Part shown: piece by piece, positions 7,778 to 16,366 of the stretch | Position numbering within the stretch: the first letter of the stretch is position 1 | Layout of the letters: every line of letters starts with the position of its first letter | Origin: an uncultured Acetatifactor sp. | GTDB taxonomy: Bacteria > Bacillota > Clostridia > Lachnospirales > Lachnospiraceae | Reading direction: 5' to 3' | NCBI GenBank assembly: GCA_910586485.1 | Contig: CAJUIA010000001.1 | Span: forward strand, 133,490 to 197,489 | Length of the DNA stretch: 64,000 bases | The notes under the pieces: model-generated | Told to the model about the DNA's origin: nothing | The model's input: only the letters and a program-made list of their open reading frames with translations | Databases searched by the model: none | Position numbers and translations under genes: made by a program

Positions 7778-9124
7778 ATGCTTTATCTGAGACGCAAGGT
7801 GGATCTGTTTTTAAAAGAATGGCTGGAAAAGCCGGAAAGAAAACCGCTGATTATCAAGGGACCCAGACAGGTGGGGAAGACGGAGTCCGTACGGCAGTTT
7901 GCGGAAGCCTTTTATGAAAATACAATATATATTAATTTTGTTGAGGAACCGAAGTATAAAGTAATTATTGCGGACGGATATAGCGCGGAGGATATAATTA
8001 AAAATATTTCCAGGCTGGATCCGGGCAAGCATTTTGTACCGGGGAAGACTTTGATCTTTTTTGACGAGCTGCAGGAATTTCCGGAGATTGCTGCGGCGCT
8101 GAAGTTTTTTTATACGGATGGGCGATTTGACGTGATCTGCAGCGGCTCCATGCTGGGGATAAATTACCGGAGAATTGAGAGCAACAGTGTGGGCTATAAA
8201 GCGGACTATACTATGTTTTCTCTTGATTTTGAAGAATTTCTATGGGCAAAGGGTTACGATGAAACAGTGATTTTGGATATGCTGGAGCATATGAGACTGG
8301 CAGCGCCCTTCAACCAGGCGGAGATGCTTGCTTTTAGCGCAATGTTTTTAGATTACAGTATTTTGGGAGGAATGCCTGCCGTAGTAAGGGAATATGTGGA
8401 GCGGGGAACCTTTGAGGGATCGCTGGATACCCAGAGGCAGCTGCTTGCCGATTACAGGGAGGATGTGAGAAAGTATGCGGAGGGTATGGATCAGGCCAGA
8501 ATCCTCAATGTGTTTGAACGGATCGCTCCGCAGTTGGCCAGGGAAAATAAAAAATTTCAGATTTCCAAGGTGGCTTCGGGAGCCCGATTTAAGGATTATC
8601 GAGGCTGTGTGGAGTGGCTGCGGGACGCAGGCATGATAAATGTATGCTATTGTCTGAACTTTCCGGAGCTGCCTCTGCGGGGGAACTATGATGAGGAAAA
8701 GTATAAATTGTATTTTGCCGACAGCGGCCTGCTGGTTGCTATGTTGGACGAGGAAGCGCAGGAGGATCTGCGGGCAAACCGGAACTTAGGGGTGTATAAG
8801 GGGGCATTGTATGAAAATATCGTGGGAGAAGCCTTTGTAAAGAGCGGTTTGGAGCTATATTATTATAAGCGGGAGAATTCCTCGCTGGAGGAAGATTTCT
8901 TTGTCAGGACAGCCTCGGAGCTGGTGCCGGTGGAAGTAAAATCGACAAACGGAAGGGCAAAATCCCTCCGTACCTTGATCGAAAGTGATAAATATGCGGA
9001 TATTCACTGGGGTATTAAGCTGACAGGGGGAAATATTGGTATGGAAGACAGAATCAGAACCTTCCCTTTATTTTGTGCCTTTTTATTAAAGAGATACCTG
9101 AAACAGGAATCGCCCAGTCCGTGA
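7778..9124 (+). CDS. AAA ATPase with DUF4143 domain
   Basis: 448 residues. LIIKGPRQVGKTESVRQF is the Walker A site, and TLIFFDELQEFPE is Walker B with the catalytic acidic pair. SGSMLGI is the sensor region. The second half matches the DUF4143 layout, ending in VPVEVKSTNGRAKSLRTL, which resembles the E-x-K strand of a degenerate restriction-endonuclease fold. This large family occurs in many copies in gut Firmicutes and Bacteroidetes; its function is not established. The ATG at 7778 is favoured over one 108 bases upstream because a promoter and GGAGG lie immediately before it. It is transcribed from its own promoter and converges on the lipoprotein gene at 9190. Confidence 0.8.
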   Translation: MLYLRRKVDLFLKEWLEKPERKPLIIKGPRQVGKTESVRQFAEAFYENTIYINFVEEPKYKVIIADGYSAEDIIKNISRLDPGKHFVPGKTLIFFDELQEFPEIAAALKFFYTDGRFDVICSGSMLGINYRRIESNSVGYKADYTMFSLDFEEFLWAKGYDETVILDMLEHMRLAAPFNQAEMLAFSAMFLDYSILGGMPAVVREYVERGTFEGSLDTQRQLLADYREDVRKYAEGMDQARILNVFERIAPQLARENKKFQISKVASGARFKDYRGCVEWLRDAGMINVCYCLNFPELPLRGNYDEEKYKLYFADSGLLVAMLDEEAQEDLRANRNLGVYKGALYENIVGEAFVKSGLELYYYKRENSSLEEDFFVRTASELVPVEVKSTNGRAKSLRTLIESDKYADIHWGIKLTGGNIGMEDRIRTFPLFCAFLLKRYLKQESPSP

Positions 9125-9138
9125 GGTCTGAGCGATTC
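9107..9138. terminator. Possible hairpin between convergent genes
   Basis: GAATCGC at 9107-9113 pairs with GCGATTC at 9132-9138, with CAG/CTG continuing the stem inside. It overlaps the stop codon of the ATPase gene. No long T run follows on either strand, so a terminator role is weakly supported. Confidence 0.35.
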
Positions 9139-9189
9139 TTGGCATCATGATTTAAAGGCTTATTTTGCCGGCTCTTGTTTTTACCGGAA

Positions 9190-10383
9190 TTATTCCATAT
9201 TAAAGTACACGGCCAGACAAAAGCTTTCTTTGTTTCCTGCATCTTCCGGGTAGGAAAAATTCTTAATTACCCGGTAGCTTCCGGCAGGAAGGCTTGGATA
9301 GAATAGATCCCATCGCAGAGTGATAGCAGCTTCATCGCCGGTTTCTAAGGTATACATAATATCTGTCCACGCATGCTCCGCACTGTCTGACGGAGTCAGA
9401 GGACTTATGGGATACCAGATTCCGCCCATGCTTTTTTCCAGAATATATGCTTCTCCATAGCCAATGGTCTTTTCGCCGGTATTGCGAACGGTCAGCGTAC
9501 CTGTGAAGGCGTTAAGGCTGTTGATTTCCATGGATATTTCCGGCTGTTCCGTTACGGCAAGCTCACTGGGAGCCAGGAAATCCGCCTCTGTCAGCAACAG
9601 ATAGGCCTTTAAAGAGCGGCTGGAATCAAAAGCTGCGTACATAACCGCGCGGGTGTCCGTATCCATGGACTCGCTGACGGCTGCCAGATAGATCAGACAG
9701 TTTTCCACCTGTGCGATGGGGTGAAAATATTGGATATGCAGATCAGTGTTTTCCGGCTGTCCCTGCAAATAGTCGCTATAAAGCTTTTGCAAAGTATCAT
9801 ATTCTTTTTGGCAGTCTGTCAGCATCTTTGTTTCCAGATTCAGGGCAAAGGGGGGACCATCGGCAAGGCCGGTGCCCAGATACAGGGTGTCTCCAAGCTT
9901 GTATGCGCCGCCAAACACGATGGAAGCGTGAGCCTTGTTACCCTCCAGCACATAGAGATTGTCAGCAGTTTTGCCCACAGAAAGGGACAGGGTAAACTTC
10001 CCGGTTTCGTCAAAGTCCTCCGACAGGATAAGCTCGCCGTCATAGTCTTTTTCCAGAGAAATATCCTGCCGCTGATCCAAATATTCATGATTAAAAGCCA
10101 TACGATAATCAATATGCTCCTGATCGCTTTTCCAGAGGGCTTCAGCCGCGTTTAGGTAAGCGGCGACAGTGGCCGGAAACGTCCGTACGTCTTCAGAGAG
10201 GGCAGTGCCGGCCGGTTTGACGGGCTCTGTGTCTGAAGACGGTACTTCGGTGGAAGGCGTAGGAGAATATGGAGCAGGTGAAGGTATTTCAGTTGCTTTG
10301 ATTTTTTGGGGGATTTCCCTGCCGCAGGCGGTAACTGTTATTGCACAGAACATAATGATGGATATAAAAAAACGTTTCCGCAT
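9190..10383 (-). CDS. Secreted lipoprotein with C-terminal Ig-like domain
   Basis: 397 residues. The N-terminus is a lipoprotein signal: MRKRFF, a hydrophobic core, then the lipobox TVTACG with the lipid-bearing Cys. A Pro/Ser/Thr-rich linker (PSPAPYSPTPSTEVPSS) follows. The central part is not recognised. The last 110 residues, from EISMEINSLNAFTGTLTV to YRVIKNFSYPEDA, look like a bacterial immunoglobulin-like fold seen in surface proteins that carry a Big_14-type domain. It should sit on the outer face of the membrane. It reads in the same direction as the amidase gene upstream, 17 bases after it, so the two probably form an operon of exported proteins. Confidence 0.7.
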   Translation of the reverse strand: MRKRFFISIIMFCAITVTACGREIPQKIKATEIPSPAPYSPTPSTEVPSSDTEPVKPAGTALSEDVRTFPATVAAYLNAAEALWKSDQEHIDYRMAFNHEYLDQRQDISLEKDYDGELILSEDFDETGKFTLSLSVGKTADNLYVLEGNKAHASIVFGGAYKLGDTLYLGTGLADGPPFALNLETKMLTDCQKEYDTLQKLYSDYLQGQPENTDLHIQYFHPIAQVENCLIYLAAVSESMDTDTRAVMYAAFDSSRSLKAYLLLTEADFLAPSELAVTEQPEISMEINSLNAFTGTLTVRNTGEKTIGYGEAYILEKSMGGIWYPISPLTPSDSAEHAWTDIMYTLETGDEAAITLRWDLFYPSLPAGSYRVIKNFSYPEDAGNKESFCLAVYFNME

Positions 10384-10400
10384 TTTGTTTCCTCCATAGA

Positions 10401-11456
10401 TTAGTAAATCACATGATAAAAAGTCTTGGAACCGGATAATGAAGTGACTACATTTTGCCTGTCATTTGTATGGCCGGAATAACGGAAGGAAACGCCGTCA
10501 TGAGCAGTTATCATGACGATGTGAGACTCTCCTGTGCCAGTATAGCGCATGTAATCTCCTACAAACAGAGCACTCTTGTCAATCGACTTCCAGTATCCAT
10601 TATCAAGCATATAGCTGCACAAGTTTGCTACACCAATCCAATTCGAAGATCCTGCATACCAAGTGGTGCTTGTAGGTATACCGCCGGCATACAGAGTTTG
10701 TGAAACAAAATTTGCACAATCGCTGTGAGTACTTGCATAATGAGTATAGTTAGAATTGTATTTTGTAGTATCTACAAGTTTACCGCATTTCGAATGCAAA
10801 TTACAGGAGGTAGGGTTTGAAGTGTAACTTTCGGAGTACCATACAGCGTTAACTATTGAGAAAATAGTGTCGTCGGAAGCTGGTGCAGATGCTGCTCTGT
10901 ATCTTTGCATGTTATCTTCGCTACGGTTTTCCATATAACTGTATCCATTATTAAAAAGTTCATCATGTGTTGGAGGAAATATATTTTCCGCAGAAACATA
11001 GCCAAGACCATCTTCATACAACAATTTGCAGGTCATTGTGCGGTTTGAGCGAACAATATCAGGAGTAATATAGAAATTTAAAATTTGCTCTTTCCCTATG
11101 TAAGCAAGAAGGTTATTATATAAGCTTTCGGCCCGCTTAGAGGAAGTCTTTGTGCCAGAAGAATTTTCGGCCATATATTGCATTGCGCCTTGATAGTAAT
11201 CCAATTCTTCAACAGACTGAGCTTTTAATGTTGCTGTCATTTCTACAAAATAAGTACCATCATCACATAAGGTAATATCAAAGTGGTCAATATTATAATA
11301 TTCCTGATACCCTTCTGTTAATGACACTTCAATTTGATTTATTATTTCATCATTTGAAAAAAAGCTTGTTTCGGTAGAATTTGCGCTTACAGTACCGGAT
11401 GATAACACTACAGATAATATAATGGCGAGCGCAACGATAGAAACTTTATGTTTCAT
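10401..11456 (-). CDS. Secreted amidase-domain protein
   Basis: 351 residues with a signal peptide (MKHKVSIVALAIILSVVLSS then VSAN). The C-terminal 160 residues match the putative amidase domain (Amidase_6): AVWYSESYTSNPTSCN opens it, HSDCANFVSQTLYAGG holds the likely catalytic Cys, and ESHIVMITA holds the likely His. This arrangement resembles NlpC/P60-type cysteine hydrolases acting on peptidoglycan or peptide amide bonds. The N-terminal half is unassigned. GAGGAGG lies upstream at normal spacing. The gene is visibly more AT-rich than the glutamate synthase genes beside it, which may mean later acquisition. Confidence 0.75.
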   Translation of the reverse strand: MKHKVSIVALAIILSVVLSSGTVSANSTETSFFSNDEIINQIEVSLTEGYQEYYNIDHFDITLCDDGTYFVEMTATLKAQSVEELDYYQGAMQYMAENSSGTKTSSKRAESLYNNLLAYIGKEQILNFYITPDIVRSNRTMTCKLLYEDGLGYVSAENIFPPTHDELFNNGYSYMENRSEDNMQRYRAASAPASDDTIFSIVNAVWYSESYTSNPTSCNLHSKCGKLVDTTKYNSNYTHYASTHSDCANFVSQTLYAGGIPTSTTWYAGSSNWIGVANLCSYMLDNGYWKSIDKSALFVGDYMRYTGTGESHIVMITAHDGVSFRYSGHTNDRQNVVTSLSGSKTFYHVIY

Positions 11457-11661
11457 TTTTGTTCCTCCTCGTATAATAGGTTGGGTGAATAGTTGCTATG
11501 TTCCCTATAAATAAATTTAAATCCCCCCTTTCTTATCAAGAGTGAAAACAAACAAAAGAAATTGCTGTTATTAAAGTATATATATATTATTATGAACCAT
11601 AATGACGAATTTGTAAAGGAATAATCGCAATCTATTCAGATAATTTTGACACGGATTATAA
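11457..11661. other. AT-rich spacer between divergent amidase and gltB genes
   Basis: About 200 bases with no reading frame of note. It separates the divergent amidase gene and the glutamate synthase promoter region. Several A/T runs are present and promoters for the amidase gene presumably lie here, but I could not pick one with confidence. Confidence 0.6.
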
Positions 11662-11682
11662 ATTGTCAAATAATCTGACAAT
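11662..11682. promoter_or_regulatory. Inverted repeat upstream of gltB promoter
   Basis: ATTGTCA (11662-11668) and TGACAAT (11676-11682) are perfect arms with a 7-base spacer, ending 17 bases before the -35 element. The position suits an activator or repressor site for nitrogen-controlled transcription. The regulator is unknown. Confidence 0.45.
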
Positions 11683-11699
11683 TTCACAAAAAGTAGTTA

Positions 11700-11728
11700 T
11701 TTACAAACGGAAAAAAGTATTGTATAGT
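11700..11728 (+). promoter_or_regulatory. Promoter of gltBD
   Basis: TTTACA at 11700-11705 and TATAGT at 11723-11728 with a 17-base spacer. Transcription would begin near 11735, immediately before the leader hairpin. Confidence 0.75.
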
Positions 11729-11738
11729 GTGTTAAGAT

Positions 11739-11785
11739 AAAAGAGCGCAAAGGAGCGTAGTCAGGCTTCCTTGCGCTCTTTTTTT
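11739..11785 (+). terminator. Leader terminator/attenuator before gltB
   Basis: GAGCGCAA (11743-11750) pairs with TTGCGCTC (11771-11778); GGA/TCC extends the stem past one bulged A, and AAAA/TTTT closes the base. Seven T follow directly, then the gltB ribosome site AAAGGAGG at 11786-11793. A factor-independent terminator lying between promoter and start codon suggests transcription attenuation. I do not see a riboswitch-like aptamer; the leader is too short. Confidence 0.7.
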
Positions 11786-11800
11786 AAAGGAGGGAAAGGC

Positions 11801-14800
11801 ATGTTTGACGTGAAAAGAGAAGCCTCGAAAGCACCCCTTTACCGGGAAGAATTTGAGCATGATAACTGCGGGATCGGTGCGTGTGTGAATATCAAAGGTG
11901 AAAAGAGCAGGGAAACCGTTGAGAATGCCCTTAAGATCGTAGAGAATTTGGAGCACAGGGCGGGGAAGGACGCGGAGGGCAAGACCGGTGACGGCGTGGG
12001 TATTTTAACCCAGATTCCTCATAAGTTTTTTGCCAGGGTGACAAAGCCTCTGGGAATCGAGCTGGGTAAGGAGAGAGAGTACGGCGTAGGCATGTTCTTC
12101 TTTCCCCAGGAAGAGCTGCGCAGAAATCAGGCGAAAAAGATGTTTGAAATTATCGTGGAAAAGGAGGGGCTGGAATTTTTAGGCTGGCGTGAGGTGCCCA
12201 CCTTTCCCAATGTGCTGGGTCATAAGGCGGTAGAATGTATGCCTGCAATCATGCAGGGATTTGTGAAAAAGCCCTCCCATGTAAAGAAGGGCCTGGACTT
12301 TGACCGCAGACTCTATATTGCCAGACGGCTTTTTGAGCAGTCCTCGGAGGACACCTATGTGGTCTCTTTTTCCAGTCGTACGGTTGTATACAAGGGTATG
12401 TTTCTGGTGGGGCAGCTGCGGACCTTCTTTGCGGATCTGCAGAGCGAAGACTTTGTGTCGGCAATTGCCATGGTGCATTCCCGTTTTTCTACAAATACCA
12501 ATCCCAGCTGGGAGCGCGCCCATCCTAACCGGTTTATGGTACATAACGGCGAGATCAACACCATCCGGGGCAATGCGGATAAGATGCTTGCCAGGGAAGA
12601 AAACATGGAATCGGAATATTTAAAGGGCCAGATGCACAAGGTACTGCCTGCCATCAGCAAGACCGGCTCCGATTCCGCCATGCTGGATAACACCCTGGAA
12701 TTTCTGGTGATGAGCGGCATGGACCTGCCGCTGGCGGTAATGATTGCCATTCCGGAGCCCTGGGCCAACGATAAGGCCATGTCCCAGACCAAGAAGGATT
12801 TTTACCAATATTATGCCACCATGATGGAGCCCTGGGACGGCCCTGCGTCCATCCTGTTTTCCGACGGGGACATCATGGGGGCGGTGCTGGATCGAAACGG
12901 CCTTCGGCCCTCCCGCTATCTGATCACTGACGACGATACCCTGATTCTTTCCTCGGAGGTGGGAGTGCTGGCTATAGATCCGGCAAGGATCCGGATCAAG
13001 GAGCGGCTGCGTCCCGGCAAGATGCTGTTGGTGGATACGGTGCAGGGGAAGGTGATTTCCGACGAGGAAATCAAGGAGAAATATGCTTCCCGCCAGCCCT
13101 ACGGCGAATGGCTGGACAGTAACTTGGTATTTTTAAAGGATCTGCATATCCCCAATCAGCGGGTGCCGGAGTATTCTTTCGAAGAGCGTCAGCGGATGCA
13201 GAAGGCCTTCGGCTATACCTATGACGAATTAAAAACCAGTATCCTGCCCATGGCGAAGAACGGCGGGGAGGCCATTGCGGCCATGGGTGTGGACACCCCT
13301 CTGCCGGTCTTAAGCAACACCTATCATCCGCTGTTTCATTATTTTAAGCAGCTGTTTGCGCAGGTGACAAATCCGCCCATTGACGCCATCCGGGAAGAGA
13401 TCGTTACCTCTACCACGGTATACATCGGTCCTGAGGGCAACATCCTCCAGGAGACCCCCGGCAACTGTCATGTCCTGCGGGTGAATAATCCGATCCTTAC
13501 CAATACGGATCTGCTGAAGATCAAAAGCATGAAGGCCGAGGGCTTCAAGGTGGAGGTGGTGCCCATTACCTATTATAAAAACACCAGCCTGGAGCGGGCC
13601 ATCGACAGGCTGTTTGTGGAGGTGGACCGGGCGTATCGGGACGGGGTGAATATCCTGATCCTCTCCGACAGGGGGGTGGATGAGAATCATGTGCCCATTC
13701 CCTCCCTGCTGGCAGTGTCCGCCCTGAATCAATATCTGGTCCACACCAAGAAAAGAACGCGGGTGGCGTTGATTTTGGAATCCGGCGAGCCCAGAGAGGT
13801 TCATCACTTTGCCACCCTGTTAGGCTACGGTGCCTGTGCCATCAACCCCTATCTGGCACAGGACTCCATCCGGGAGCTGATTGATAACCACATGCTGGAT
13901 AAGGATTATTATGCGGCAGTAAATGATTATAATAACGCCGTACTTCACGGCATTGTAAAGATTGCCTCCAAAATGGGTATCAGTACCATTCAGTCCTATC
14001 AGGGGTCTCAGATTTTTGAAGCCATTGGGATTGACAGGACGGTGATTGAAAAATATTTCAGTAACACGGTGTGCCGGGTGGGCGGCATCACCTTGAAGGA
14101 TATGGAAGAGCAGGTTGACCGGCTTCATTCTATGGCCTTTGATCCTTTAGGGCTGGGCAGTGATCTGACACTGGACAGTCCCGGACATCACAAGATGCGG
14201 AGCGGCGGAGACGAGCATCTTTATAATCCTGCCACCATCCATATGCTGCAGGAGTCCACCAGGCGGGGAGATTATCAGATGTTCAAGCAGTATACTGCCA
14301 TGGTGAACGACGAGACAAAGGTCAGAAATCTGCGGGGGTTGATGGACTTTAATTATCCAAAGAAAGGAATTGCCCTGGAAGAGGTGGAGCCTGTGGAGTC
14401 CATTGTGACCCGTTTTAAGACCGGCGCCATGTCTTATGGCTCCATTTCCAAGGAGGCTCATGAGACCATGGCCATCGCCATGAACAGGCTGCACGGAAAA
14501 AGTAATTCCGGCGAAGGCGGGGAAGAGCTGGAAAGGCTGACGGCAGGGCCTGACGGATTGGACCGCTGCTCGGCTATCAAGCAGGTTGCCAGCGGCAGAT
14601 TCGGCGTTACCAGCCGTTATCTGGTGAGCGCAAAGGAAATCCAGATTAAGATGGCGCAGGGGGCAAAGCCCGGAGAAGGCGGCCATCTGCCCGGAGGGAA
14701 GGTCTACCCCTGGATTGCAAAGACCAGGCATTCCACTCCCGGCGTGTCTCTGATTTCCCCGCCCCCCCATCATGATATTTATTCCATTGAGGATCTGGCC

Positions 14801-16348
14801 CAGCTGATTTATGACTTAAAAAATGCCAACAGGCAGGCCAGAATCTCCGTGAAGCTGGTGTCCGAGGCGGGAGTGGGCACCGTGGCGGCGGGCGTAGCCA
14901 AAGCGGGAGCCCAGGTGATTCTGGTGTCCGGATACGACGGCGGCACCGGCGCCGCGCCCAAAAGCTCTATCCACAACGCCGGCCTGCCCTGGGAGCTGGG
15001 GCTGGCGGAGACCCATCAGACCCTGATTATGAACGGCCTGCGGAGCAAGGTGCGCATCGAGACGGACGGTAAGCTGATGAGCGGCCGGGACGTGGCCATT
15101 GCGGCAATTTTAGGGGCGGAGGAATTCGGCTTTGCCACGGCGCCGCTGGTGACCATGGGCTGTGTGATGATGCGAGTCTGCAATCTGGACACCTGCCCTG
15201 TGGGTGTGGCCACGCAGAATCCGGAGCTGCGGAAAAACTTTAAGGGTAAGCCGGAATATGTGGAGAACTTTATGCGGTTTATTGCACAGGAGCTGCGGGA
15301 ATATATAGCGGCCCTTGGAGTAAGGACGGTGGATGAGCTGGTGGGCCGTACGGATCTGTTAAAGCCCAGGCAGGAGCTGAGTAAAAGGCAGTCCCAGGTG
15401 GATTTGACCGGAATTCTTAATAACCCTTATCAAAATTCTAAAGGAAAATGCACCTTTGATCCGAAACAGGTTTATGATTTTGAATTGGAAAAGACCCTGG
15501 ACGAGAAGGTGCTGTTGAAGCACCTGGGTAAAGCTCTGGAATCCGGACAGAAAAAGAGTATTGCAGTGGATGTATCTAATACGGACAGGAGCTTTGGCAC
15601 CATTCTGGGCAGCGAGATTACCCGGAAGCTGGGGGATGAGGTGGAAGAAGATACATATCATGTGTTATGCAATGGAGCCGGCGGGCAGTCCTTCGGAGCC
15701 TTTATTCCAAAGGGGCTTACGCTGGAGCTGGTGGGAGATTCCAACGATTATTTCGGGAAGGGACTTTCCGGCGGCAAGCTGATTGTCTATCCCCCGGCAG
15801 GCAGTGCCTTTGCGGCTGCAGAGAATATTATTATCGGAAACGTGGCGCTTTACGGGGCTACCAGCGGCAAGGCTTTTATCGCCGGCGTGGCCGGGGAACG
15901 CTTCTGCGTCCGCAATTCCGGCGCCAGCGCGGTAGTGGAAGGGGTAGGCGATCACGGCTGTGAGTACATGACCGGCGGCCGGGTGGTGGTGCTGGGCTCT
16001 ACGGGAAAGAATTTTGCGGCAGGCATGAGCGGCGGCATTGCCTATGTACTGGATGAAGGAAATGACCTGTACAGGCGATTAAATAAGGAAATGGTTTCCT
16101 CCGGCGAGATCACCTCCAAGTATGACGTGCTGGAGCTGAAAACCATGATTCAGGAGCATGTGGCGTTGACCAATTCCGAGAAGGGCAAGCGGATTCTGGA
16201 GCACTTTGAAGAATATCTGCCAAGGTTTAAAAAGATCATTCCTCATGATTACGAGAGAGTCTTAAAGACCATCGTGCAGATGGAAGAGAAGGGCTTAAGC
16301 GCGGAGCAGGCCCAGATCGAGGCGTTTTACGCCAATACCAGAAAGTAG
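11801..16348 (+). CDS. gltB: Glutamate synthase large subunit
   Basis: 1515 residues, the usual size for the bacterial alpha subunit of GOGAT. It makes two glutamates from glutamine and 2-oxoglutarate, using electrons passed from the small subunit. Residues 1-23 are a propeptide ending in EHDNC; Cys23 would be the N-terminal nucleophile of the class II amidotransferase domain after processing. The central FMN domain has the GEGGEELERL loop and VSGYDGGTGAAP. CVMMRVCNLDTCPVGVATQ holds the three Cys that bind the 3Fe-4S cluster. The C-terminal GXGXG beta-helix follows (GDSNDYFGKGLSGGK). The ATG at 11801 follows AAAGGAGG; an in-frame TTG at 11771 would lie in the terminator stem. The gltD start follows after 18 bases. 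Confidence 0.97.
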   Translation: MFDVKREASKAPLYREEFEHDNCGIGACVNIKGEKSRETVENALKIVENLEHRAGKDAEGKTGDGVGILTQIPHKFFARVTKPLGIELGKEREYGVGMFFFPQEELRRNQAKKMFEIIVEKEGLEFLGWREVPTFPNVLGHKAVECMPAIMQGFVKKPSHVKKGLDFDRRLYIARRLFEQSSEDTYVVSFSSRTVVYKGMFLVGQLRTFFADLQSEDFVSAIAMVHSRFSTNTNPSWERAHPNRFMVHNGEINTIRGNADKMLAREENMESEYLKGQMHKVLPAISKTGSDSAMLDNTLEFLVMSGMDLPLAVMIAIPEPWANDKAMSQTKKDFYQYYATMMEPWDGPASILFSDGDIMGAVLDRNGLRPSRYLITDDDTLILSSEVGVLAIDPARIRIKERLRPGKMLLVDTVQGKVISDEEIKEKYASRQPYGEWLDSNLVFLKDLHIPNQRVPEYSFEERQRMQKAFGYTYDELKTSILPMAKNGGEAIAAMGVDTPLPVLSNTYHPLFHYFKQLFAQVTNPPIDAIREEIVTSTTVYIGPEGNILQETPGNCHVLRVNNPILTNTDLLKIKSMKAEGFKVEVVPITYYKNTSLERAIDRLFVEVDRAYRDGVNILILSDRGVDENHVPIPSLLAVSALNQYLVHTKKRTRVALILESGEPREVHHFATLLGYGACAINPYLAQDSIRELIDNHMLDKDYYAAVNDYNNAVLHGIVKIASKMGISTIQSYQGSQIFEAIGIDRTVIEKYFSNTVCRVGGITLKDMEEQVDRLHSMAFDPLGLGSDLTLDSPGHHKMRSGGDEHLYNPATIHMLQESTRRGDYQMFKQYTAMVNDETKVRNLRGLMDFNYPKKGIALEEVEPVESIVTRFKTGAMSYGSISKEAHETMAIAMNRLHGKSNSGEGGEELERLTAGPDGLDRCSAIKQVASGRFGVTSRYLVSAKEIQIKMAQGAKPGEGGHLPGGKVYPWIAKTRHSTPGVSLISPPPHHDIYSIEDLAQLIYDLKNANRQARISVKLVSEAGVGTVAAGVAKAGAQVILVSGYDGGTGAAPKSSIHNAGLPWELGLAETHQTLIMNGLRSKVRIETDGKLMSGRDVAIAAILGAEEFGFATAPLVTMGCVMMRVCNLDTCPVGVATQNPELRKNFKGKPEYVENFMRFIAQELREYIAALGVRTVDELVGRTDLLKPRQELSKRQSQVDLTGILNNPYQNSKGKCTFDPKQVYDFELEKTLDEKVLLKHLGKALESGQKKSIAVDVSNTDRSFGTILGSEITRKLGDEVEEDTYHVLCNGAGGQSFGAFIPKGLTLELVGDSNDYFGKGLSGGKLIVYPPAGSAFAAAENIIIGNVALYGATSGKAFIAGVAGERFCVRNSGASAVVEGVGDHGCEYMTGGRVVVLGSTGKNFAAGMSGGIAYVLDEGNDLYRRLNKEMVSSGEITSKYDVLELKTMIQEHVALTNSEKGKRILEHFEEYLPRFKKIIPHDYERVLKTIVQMEEKGLSAEQAQIEAFYANTRK

Positions 16349-16366
16349 AAAGGCGTGGTAATTGAT

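Noticed and set aside
7104..9124. P-loop gene plus AAA/DUF4143 gene as a two-gene defence system
   Set aside because: The second gene has its own strong promoter and belongs to a very common family; nothing else in the neighbourhood suggests defence.
14147..14773. 208-codon minus-strand frame inside gltB
   Set aside because: Antisense to the FMN domain; no initiation signal and shadow-type composition.
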